Source: Pelomyxa schiedti
Lineage: Eukaryota; Evosea; Pelobiontida; Pelomyxidae
DNA length: 64,000 nucleotides
Assembly (NCBI GenBank): GCA_020536535.1
Contig: JAHLWZ010000841.1
Location: 18,197 to 82,196, forward strand
Direction: 5' to 3'
Part shown: piece by piece, positions 56,541 through 64,000 of the stretch
Layout: each line of letters starts with the position of its first letter
How positions within the stretch are numbered: position 1 is the first letter of the stretch
Notes under the pieces: generated by a model
Seen by the model: only the letters and a program-made list of their open reading frames with translations
Databases searched by the model: none
Told to the model about the DNA's origin: nothing
Translations under genes and position numbers: made by a program

Positions 56541-58725
56541 ATGGCTTCCGAAACCGCTGCCCAAACCCTGCACGTTGCTCGGCTGGTGTGGGATCACGTC
56601 GTGGCCCCTGGGTGGCTTAGCACTACTCCACGTGGTGGTACATCCCATAAGGCGGAGGACGTGACCATGTTCGCGGCCGCCGAGGCAATGTTCCCACTAG
56701 TTGCCCTGGTGTGCAACAAGGTGATGGCGGAATACGTCGGAGGCGGCCGCACGTACCGCGCCCTGTCGACCGCTGCAATGGCGGGAAGTTCTTCGTGCAT
56801 TGCCTGGATCTTAAACCGCCATCACTCTCGTCGTAGAACTGGGGTGGGAGAGGGGGCCGACGTGGCTAGGGATGCCCATAATGTTGTCGTGAAGGAAGTT
56901 GCTGCGGTGCTGTTTGGGCTGTGCTCGTGTGGCCACTTGCAGATGGCAAGCCGGCTCCTTGGGAGTGGCATCGGCACCGAGTTAGAGGAGAGGGGAACTT
57001 TTCCGGAATTGTGGGACGGCCGGCGCGTCAGGTGGCGGGCAGCAGTCTCATCTTTCGGCGAAAACGCCGGTTCCCCTAATGACGTGGTTGCAACCAACCG
57101 GGGGGTAGAGGTAACAATGGTGGAACTACGGGAATACCTGAGGGCTTCATGTGGTAAGTATCTTACTCTGGTTGCGGCCATTCGCGCAGGAAATGTCGAT
57201 ATCGTGAGGTGGCTGTTGGACTCGGTTCTTATGATAGGGAGGAAAGATGCCCCGTGGGCACTATCTCGAGTCTTGACCTGGGCTGCTGCAAAGCGTGATT
57301 GCAAGATGGAAGCTCTGAGGTGGTTGATTGATGAATTTGGCTTAGCTGACAGGCTAGATTCGTCCACGGCACTATCTTTGGCGCTGTCTCTTGCCTCTGG
57401 GAACGAGCCTGACAATATCAAGTGGTTCCTACAGAAATTCCCGGGTGTCGTGGAGCACAGCGTTTTCTCGCAAGTGCTGATCAACAGGTATACTTCCGTA
57501 GAACTTTGTAAATGGATGCAAGCTGAGGGGCATGCCACCGACTACATGCGGGAGAGCACAGTGGAATCGATAAAGAACGCTGACGTTGCCATGTGGGTTA
57601 TGACTACTTTCTCAGTTGATTTATCTGCGGATACCTGCAATCAGCTCTGCGGAAGCATTGGCGATGTAGAACTCACCCAATGGCTCGTCACTAAGAAGGG
57701 TTTCACGCCGACACTGTCTTCATTCATATCTGCATGCTCAACACGGCGGGGCGACGCGTTACTTGCACTGTGGCTGGCGAGAAGAGTGAAACTCTCCCCA
57801 ATTGGGCTTCAGTTCTCTATGCAAGGCGCACTCAGTGTTGGGAACTTCGCAGTAGTAAACTGGTTGGAAGAAACATTTCACATGATGGAGCTGGTGAACG
57901 GTACACAGAATCTTGCTGGTAACGTTCTGGAGGGTCTGTGCACATCACAGGAGCAACTGCAGGGGTTGAAGTGGTTCACTCAGCGCCTCACACAGCCTTT
58001 CAATATAGGCAAGGCTGCAGTGTTTAACGCACTATCAAGAGCAGCTGCCAGCTTTTGTACGGATACAATCTTGTTCATTTTGGAGACTTTCACGGAATTC
58101 AAACACAAGATACAAAAAAACACGCCGCTGCTGGAAAGGCTGTTCCTGGCAATCACAACAACCGACCTCAAAAAAATCCAGCACCTGGTCGCTCTTACAG
58201 AGCCCTCGTTTCTCACTCCTCAGTTAGTATGTGGAGCTTGGAGGCACAGATGCCTTTCCAGCAAAGTTGTCAAATGGCTGACCACAACTTGCCCACTAGA
58301 GTCTGATGACATTAAGGATAGTCACAACTTGCTGTTTGCTAAATTGCTTCAACAAGATAAAAATGGATGCCTAGAGTGGCTCATTGACCGTTTTGGAATC
58401 ACACTGGATGATGTGTTTTTTCCCAATCCTTCCGATTGTAACTTACCACTTACACAATCAACAGTTCAAAGAAGTCTCTTCTCGCTCAGTGCTTACTACT
58501 GGGGACCCATTTTACATCACCTTTTCCTCATGGAAGTTGCTCGTGAGAAAGTTCCCAGGAATCAATGCTCCCCTAATCCGCTACCACTTGATGTCCATTG
58601 CCACCTCCTCACCATTCATTGCTTCTTTCACGATGGAGAAGTTTGGCATCACATTGGATGAAATCCGCAAACATTGGTCTCGCCGGTCTTGCTCGGACAT
58701 TATGCGATTGTGGCTTGCTCTCTAA
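56541..58725 (+). CDS. ankyrin-like repeat protein
   Basis: Two exons, 56541-58412 and 58465-58725, joined by a 52-nt GT-AG intron, give 710 residues. The intron was inferred because the frame after 58465 continues the repeat pattern (EKFGITLDEIRKHW). The ATG at 56541 is used because the codons upstream of it in frame contain no ATG. The protein consists of divergent repeats of the type VDIVRWLLDS, MEALRWLIDEFG, VELTQWLVTKKGF and GCLEWLIDRFGITLDD, the 'WL' ankyrin-like repeats common in large families of some amoebae. No other domain is seen. The start codon is 41 bp from that of the divergent coiled-coil gene. Confidence 0.85.
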
Positions 58726-58790
58726 GGTTCAATCAAATATGTACCAACAGTAAATTTGAAGAAAGCAAATGGGTAGAGTCATCTATTTCG

Positions 58791-60176
58791 TTAATCGATG
58801 TGGATAACAACTTTTACAACAGGCTTTCCGGTGTCATCCAGGCCACGTTTAGCAAGAGAGAATGCCTCGGTTGCTGTATCCATTCTATAGATGTGCGGGT
58901 GTATAAGACTGGAGACTTTGAGGGTTCCTGAGGAAATAAGCCTGATGCATGTGGGCCAGGTATTGCGGTAGCGGAATATGCCTTTGAGCACAACTTCCCT
59001 CACATTGCAGGTTGCAAGAAGCGGAACATTTGCGCTACCCTCACGGGTTCCTACACAGCACATAGTGCCTGCTGGCCGGCACATAAGCAGCCCGGCAGCG
59101 ATGGGTGTGCCCTTTCCTGTAGCGTCTATGCAACAGTCAAACGGGGTCTCCGCAGTTGTGCCCATGGAAGCTCGGATTTTTGACACCATATCTTCGGCGC
59201 TGTCACTTGGTTTCACAACCACAGGTATCCCGGAGCATACAGAGGCAGAGTAATTCGCTCGTGCAGCAATTGGGTCCACTACAACAATCTGGGCAGCTCC
59301 AAAAGCAGACCTCGCGCACAGAGCGCACAGCAGGCCAATAGGACCGCATCCCAGAACTAGTACTATGTTTCCAGGAGAGATACCTGCAGTCCTGCACCCA
59401 TGCATAGCAACGGAAACAGGTTCCACCATTGCCCCCTCATCAAAACTCATCGAGTCGGGTATCTTAAAGCATAACCTTGCTGGGTGAACAACGTACCTAA
59501 ACAGATGTCAAAATGGCAGAACAAAAAACAAAAAAAATTTTAAATTCTAAGCCAAGTCTACAATTGTCTACAGTGATAATAATAGCAAAATTAAACAAAA
59601 TGCATCAGAGGGAAAGAGGTATTCACACTTGCACAAGGCACCATCCACAGGGGGCGTCGCCCAAAACTGCACCTTTGGGCACAAGTTATACATCCCGCCG
59701 CGGCACTGGGCGCACTCCCCGCAAGTGACCCCAGGCTCCATGGCCACCCTGTCCCCAACCCTCAGGCCCCCCTCGCCCTCGCCCTCGCCCTGGCCCTGGC
59801 CGGGCCCGTCCCCGTCCCCGCCGATGGCCACCACTACCCCGGCGACCTCGTGCCCGACGATCATCTTGCCGCGCACCACGAAGTGGCCGATGCGGCCGGT
59901 GGCCCAGTACTCCACGTCGCTGCCGCACACGCCGACGCTGCGGACGGCCACCAGCACCTCGCCCCGCCTGGGCCGCGGCACCGCGCAGGGCTCCAGCGTC
60001 AGCAGGGGCTGCTGCCCCGGCCCTCTCTCGTGCGCGTACACCGCCCAGTTCTCTCGTGGAGTCTGGCTCTCCTGCGATACCGAAGTCGATGATGATGACG
60101 CTGTCGATGCGGGCGAGCCTCCCCCGAGTAGGTGTGTCCCTAGAACCGACACCCGAGTGATGGCAGTTGATGACAT
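58791..60176 (-). CDS. sorbitol (L-iditol) dehydrogenase, zinc-dependent MDR family
   Basis: NAD-dependent oxidation of sorbitol or xylitol to the ketose. Two exons (59629-60176 and 58791-59496) joined by a 132-nt intron give 417 residues. Visible motifs: catalytic zinc ligands in GVCGSDVEYW and GHEVAGVV; structural-zinc cysteines in EPGVTCGECAQCRGGMYNLC; the polyol-dehydrogenase signature FWATPPVDGALCKY; the cofactor fold VLVLGCGPIGLLCALC and VVVDPI. An N-terminal Ser-rich extension of about 35 residues and a Gly-rich insert (GDGDGPGQGQGEGEGEGG) between GHE and the structural-zinc loop are unusual. It is convergent with the ankyrin-like gene (65 bp). Confidence 0.92.
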
Positions 60177-60422
60177 TTTTTCACTTGTGTTTACTTGAAC
60201 GGAAAAAATTGTTGAAGTTTTTGTTTAGTTTGATTAACGAAAAGACTCCCCCCCGTAGGTCTTCACGTTGTCCTTGCTCTCTGTTTGGATTATTAGGGAA
60301 GAATAATAGAGGGAAAGGTTACTTTTGTTTGCGGGATATGAAGAGTTGGGGGGGCACTTTTCTTTGGGGGACTGCGGCGCTTCTGTGGCATCTAAGGGAT
60401 TGATAAGTAACAGTTGTGATCT

Positions 60423-62225
60423 TTAAAAAACCTGTTTGTCACTCACAACTTCCTCAATCTCGATCCTGGCATCGGCTTCGGCTTGCTTGTACTTTCTGAG
60501 TTTCTTGTCCTTCTTCTTCTGTTTCTTTTCCTTCTTCCTTTGCTTCTTCTCCTTCTTCTTCTCCTTCTTCTTTGCTTTCTTGCCCTTTTTCCCTTTGCAC
60601 TTCTTTTTGGCCTTCTTCTTTGCCTTCTTTTTATCTTTTTTCTTCTGTTTCTTGCCTTCAGTGGCTAGGGAAGGTGTCTCTGTTGAATGCCTATGTAAAC
60701 ATAACGTGCTGGAGCCTACACTTTGACTCGAGGGTAATGATGACAGGTGCTTTGCTTGTATATTACACAGAAAATTTACAATTTTCGATATCATCGAACC
60801 CTTCTTTTCAAGTTAGCTCCAATGTGTACAAGTGTGCACATACACTTTGATCATGTGAAGAGCTTGTAGCAAGTCCTAAGGCGAAGCACAGCTGCTCTAA
60901 AGTGGTTTTGTTGTACCTCCCAAGATAGTACTTCTTTTTGTCCAGTGCCACCTGTATTATCACATGTTAATAAAACGTAACCAAGGTAGGGAAAAACCTC
61001 ATCCAAATGCCACCCGGAAAAATCTAAGATCCGGCTCGCAAGTTCTAAAGGCTGAACCAATGTAAAGTTTGGCTTTAGTGTTACGAGAATATATTTTGTT
61101 ACCGAGCAAGTTGTATCATATAGGAGTTGATGCAAGACTTCTAGGAGTGATGGATCTTCTTTTGTTACAGCACTAACTCGAAGAGCAACTACTGAACTGT
61201 GAGAAACAGGCACTAAAAGAAATATATAGACCTTCAGGAATATCCTTGAGTTGAAAATGTCCATCGTGTACTGCAAGAGAATCTCCATGACTGCTTCTTG
61301 AACAGCAACAAAGAGAAGATGTAGGAACTGTGTTCATGCAGCACGAACAAGTAGCAGTAACCAAGGGAGCCCTACCTGAGATAGGAATTGGAAATATTGT
61401 GTAGGAGAAGGATGGGTCACACAAGTCACAGACGAACATGAACCACACGAATTTGGCTTAGAGTGGGAATGCGCATTCAGCACACCAAGAATTCTTTCAA
61501 CAGCATCATTGCTGTATGTCAAAAAAATGAGGCAAAATATTGACTTTTCCAAAAAAGTGGGAAGGTACATTATTCCTGTAATGATTTCAGAGTGAACTCC
61601 AAGTCCAGAATAATGTTCTGTTTGATATGTTACTTGGTAGGAATAGATAAAACCTAGATACCAGTTGAAGTCAAGGCATTGAGAGGGAATGCAGACTGAT
61701 GGCAGCTACAGCAACCATGGCCAGGTCTGGCAGAATGTGCGGCACGGTGATGGTTTTGTGGGATTCCACACCAAAGGCAACCTTGATGACAACACAAAGA
61801 ACTATGATTGGCTACTATTTGTGTACCTAACTGCTTCTGGCTTTGGTGCCGCGCTAGTACTTGGGAGGGTTGCTGACGGGGGTCCTCAATTCCATTTACC
61901 ATCCCCTGAACCTCTCGTTGTTGTGGTTCCTTTCTACAGCCTTCGCCCTCCTCTCCATTTTCTTGTTCCGGCTCAAGCTCTTGCTCGTGCTCTTGGTCCT
62001 GCTCCTCGTCTTGCTCCTGACCTTGCTCTTCCTGTTCAGGCTCCTGCTCCTGCTCTTGTTCCTCTATGAAAGCTTGGTCCTCCTGGTCCAGCTCCAGCTC
62101 ACTCTCCCCCTCCTCATCCAGTCCCACGCTGTCTTCACTGACTATAGTTTCATCCTGGGCCTGCTCCTCGCCGACTCGCTCCGCACTATCCCCCCCATCA
62201 TCCTCTTCACCAGGGTTCCCCTCCT

Positions 62226-62293
<68 letters not shown>

Positions 62294-62877
62294 TCCTGTT
62301 CCTGTTCCTGTTCCTGCTCCTCTTCCTCTTCCTGTACCTCTTCCTGCTCCTCGCTCCTCTCTTCCACTGGCACTTCCCTCTCTTCTTCCCCTTCCTCCCC
62401 CCCCGCGTGATCACCAGTTAGCTCGTGCTCTTGCTCTTGCTCGTGCTCGTGCTCGTGTCCTTGGTCTTTCTGCTCCCCTTCCGGCAATACAGGCGCGTCG
62501 TCCCCGTGCTCCCCCCTGTCGCCGCCCTGCTGTCGTGCCGATAGCACTGGCGCCGGTCCCGCGGGGCCCCGTATTCGCCCGCCATCCGCCTCCGCGTCCA
62601 CTTCCGCGCCTGCCCTGCCGTCGCCGCGCCTCTCCCTCTGCCCGCGTGGCTGCTTCGCTGCCGCGGCCGACTGAGTGCAATCGGCCTCCCTGTCGGGGCG
62701 TGGGGGAGGTGGTTGTTGTTGCTGTTGACCGACAACGTCGTCCTCGGAGCTGCTCGCGCTGCTGGGGTCCTCAGAGCTGCTGTCGGTGCTCCTGTATACA
62801 CAACGTATCAACAAACAAATCAACCTTTAGAGTATATACGAGTACTCATCGCTGATACGATTGCGTCTTCGCTGCAT
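60423..62877 (-). CDS. Glu/Gln-rich and Lys-rich protein of unknown function
   Basis: ATG 62877 opens a 13-codon exon (QRRRNRISDEY); a 48-nt intron leads to a long low-complexity exon with Ser/Asp, poly-Gln, Arg/Gly-rich and a long Glu-Gln alternation. Later exons encode hydrophobic helical segments (VPHILPDLAMVAVAAISLH, SLLEVLHQLLYDTTC, FTLVQPLELASRIL) and Cys pairs (CGSCSSVTC). The final exon is a Lys block of about 60 residues (KKKDKKKAKKK type) before RIEIEEVVSDKQVF. Exon borders in the middle are not resolved. No family recognised; the basic tail might bind nucleic acid or target the nucleolus. Confidence 0.5.
62227..62316. repeat. hexanucleotide repeat (CTCCTG)11(TTCCTG)4
   Basis: Eleven perfect CTCCTG units followed by four TTCCTG units on the + strand. 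On the coding minus strand this is CAGGAG/CAGGAA, encoding about 15 Gln-Glu pairs in the gene at 60423-62877. The unit length keeps the frame when copy number changes. Confidence 0.95.
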
Positions 62878-62952
62878 CCGTTTTCCTATTCCGTTGTTGC
62901 TCCTTTGATCGTCAAATCAAAAAAAAACTGTGCCGCAATAGATCTATTGCCG

Positions 62953-63594
62953 ATGCCAGGACCGAACAAGTGCGGGAGAGGGAGAGGCGGCGCGAGAGGG
63001 AGAGGGAGAAAGAGAGGCGGGGGCACCAAGGGGGAGCAGCCCAGAGGGGGCGACCACGACTGCGACGACTTGTGCTCCTGCACCAACGGCGGCACAAAGA
63101 GGGACGACCAAAGTGTCAACTTCCGACGGTACATGTCACTTTTCTTCAGTCTTCCACTATATAGTGTCATCTCTCCAGATGGCTGGAGCAATGTTGGGCG
63201 TGTGCATCACGAGGGTGATGACGATACGCACCCTTTTCTCGAGTCGCCATCTGAGGAAGGAGCAAAAAAAGCCCACACTAGCACCGTCCCTACCACCCCT
63301 CCAATGGATGTCAGCAGTACCAGTGCAGAAACAACAAGCACAAGCACAACCCCTCAGCTAACAGTGGCACCTACCGTTAGTCAGAGTTCCACCCCAAGCA
63401 CCTCTTCCTCCGTCGGTTTATGTTCGTTCTGCAGGAGGCCGGCCACAGCCCTACAAAACTGCACCCATTGCCACTCCCCAGGCACCATGTACTGTTCACT
63501 GGAATGCCAGGGACAAGACACGGCACACCATTCAAGAGGTTGTTCTGGCTGTTCTCTCCAGGCAAGGAGATCTTGGAAGATTTCAGAAGACTGA
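62953..63594 (+). CDS. MYND-type zinc finger protein
   Basis: ATG 62953, an uninterrupted 213-codon frame. The N-terminus is an RGG-like Gly/Arg-rich region (GRGRGGARGRGRKRGGG), often RNA-binding. A Ser/Thr-rich linker follows, then a C-terminal MYND finger, CSFCRRPATALQNCTHC and MYCSLECQGQDTAHHSRGC, with the C-x2-C, C-x2-C, YC-x3-C and H-x3-C ligands complete. MYND fingers bind proline-rich peptides in transcription or chromatin proteins. A splice donor and acceptor pair around 63131-63180 would break frame, so I keep the single-exon model. Confidence 0.75.
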   Translation: MPGPNKCGRGRGGARGRGRKRGGGTKGEQPRGGDHDCDDLCSCTNGGTKRDDQSVNFRRYMSLFFSLPLYSVISPDGWSNVGRVHHEGDDDTHPFLESPSEEGAKKAHTSTVPTTPPMDVSSTSAETTSTSTTPQLTVAPTVSQSSTPSTSSSVGLCSFCRRPATALQNCTHCHSPGTMYCSLECQGQDTAHHSRGCSGCSLQARRSWKISED

Positions 63595-63643
63595 AGCGGA
63601 CTTCTTGTTGGACAACCCCGTTTCTGTACATACATCTTGTTCC

Positions 63644-63675
63644 AAAAAAAAAAAAACGCTGAGCGCTCAGCGTTT
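63644..63675 (-). terminator. 22-bp perfect palindrome next to an A13/T13 run
   Basis: 63654-63675 reads AAACGCTGAGCGCTCAGCGTTT, a perfect palindrome, and directly adjoins a run of 13 A (63644-63656). Read on the minus strand this is a stable hairpin followed by T13, the form of a Pol III-type 3' end. It lies 60 bp after the MYND stop. Confidence 0.45.
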
Positions 63676-63916
63676 GTGTTTTCCTTGTGTAGTCTGGGAA
63701 TACAGCGCCCAAATACAAGTTTTTGTTTCTTAGTTTGCACTTGCTTGCAGGAACCACATTAGACTTTGTCTAAAACCAGTTCGTTTCCTCGACTCTGTTC
63801 TGTTGCCTCAACTGGTTTCCTCGACTCTCAGTTCCTCGTCCTATTTGACGTGGAATTACACTCAGGGGGAAACGCCATAATGGGAAGAGTGCCTGCTCAA
63901 ACAACGGGGGCACTAC

Positions 63917-64000
63917 TCCACTGGGAAAAGAGCCTGTCCCATAACACATCAGCAATGAGGTCTTCCCGACGTTACCATCCCCAACTATGACCATCTTCAC
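63917..64000 (-). pseudogene. Rho-type GTPase N-terminal fragment
   Basis: The right edge of the window encodes VKMVIVGDGNVGKTSLLMCY and GTGSFPSG on the minus strand, the P-loop exon of a Rho/Rac-family small GTPase (GDGxVGKT). The N-terminal codons lie outside the window. Downstream on the minus strand (63600-63916) none of the three frames contains the expected switch I (YxPTVFDN) or the DTAGQE segment, and the MYND gene follows. It is therefore either a truncated copy or a gene with its next exon lost or far away. Confidence 0.5.

Noticed and set aside
55498-56664. Long plus-strand open frame (388 codons) opposite the coiled-coil gene
   Set aside because: It is the complement of a Gly/Asp-rich GC-rich coding exon, has no ATG-led family motif and its composition is what the opposite repeats dictate.
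61861-62421. Leucine-rich plus-strand frame over the hexanucleotide repeat
   Set aside because: It is the antisense of the Glu-Gln repeat; the Leu run is a by-product of CTCCTG units.
1-64000. tRNA genes, rRNA, CRISPR arrays, bacterial promoters or Shine-Dalgarno sites
   Set aside because: I looked for tRNA T-arm motifs, rRNA signatures and regularly spaced repeats and saw none; the sequence is eukaryotic so bacterial signals were not called.

Overview
This window is nuclear DNA of a compact eukaryotic genome. Reading frames are broken by many short GT-AG introns (mostly about 35-75 nt, some with CTAAC/TTAAC-like branch sequences), several genes end near AATAAA, and there is a spliceosomal U6 snRNA with a Pol III-type T-run. 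There are no bacterial operons, ribosome binding sites or CRISPRs. About two dozen genes sit on both strands, often 40-90 bp apart. The gene content fits a flagellate-bearing amoeboid protist: a ciliary transition-zone protein (CC2D2A), an annexin, a RING/B-box protein, vWA/VIT proteins, ankyrin-type 'WL' repeat proteins, an ABCA half transporter and an exocyst Sec8. I infer an archamoeba-like amoebozoan (Pelomyxa/Mastigamoeba type), but the sequence alone does not prove it.

Layout, 1-30 kb. 3' part of an unrecognised helical protein (+); ABCA half transporter (+); small unknown gene (+); RING/B-box/coiled-coil/discoidin-like protein (-); VWA5A/PARP4-like vWA-VIT protein (-); bZIP factor (-) divergent from a four-repeat annexin (+); ERMP1-like M28 membrane peptidase with a questionable active site (+); AlkD-type DNA glycosylase (-); a long vWA protein ending in an RRM (+); a bacterial-looking methyltransferase-like protein (-).

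Layout, 30-64 kb. Exocyst Sec8 (+); CC2D2A (-); U6 snRNA (+); GH35 beta-galactosidase (-); a single-exon HEAT/ankyrin-like protein (-); an F-box protein with a PI31/FBXO7-type FP domain (-); a small two-exon gene (+); a 1.2-kb stretch with little coding signal and a MITE cluster; a coiled-coil protein (-) head to head with an ankyrin-like protein (+, 41 bp between start codons); sorbitol dehydrogenase (-); a Glu/Gln-rich and Lys-rich protein (-); a MYND-finger protein (+); and a Rho-type GTPase N-terminal fragment at the right edge (-).

How they fit together: these are mostly unrelated housekeeping and signalling genes (secretion, ubiquitin signalling, DNA repair, cilium assembly, sugar metabolism), not one pathway. 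The less ordinary items are an 88-89 bp terminal-inverted-repeat element with 4-bp target duplications (two full copies and one half copy), an AGCT-rich palindromic insert in an intron, an F-box/FP domain order opposite to FBXO7 with an apparent frame break, and a hairpin plus T13 that could end an unannotated small RNA. Gene models were spliced by eye, so exon borders are approximate unless stated.
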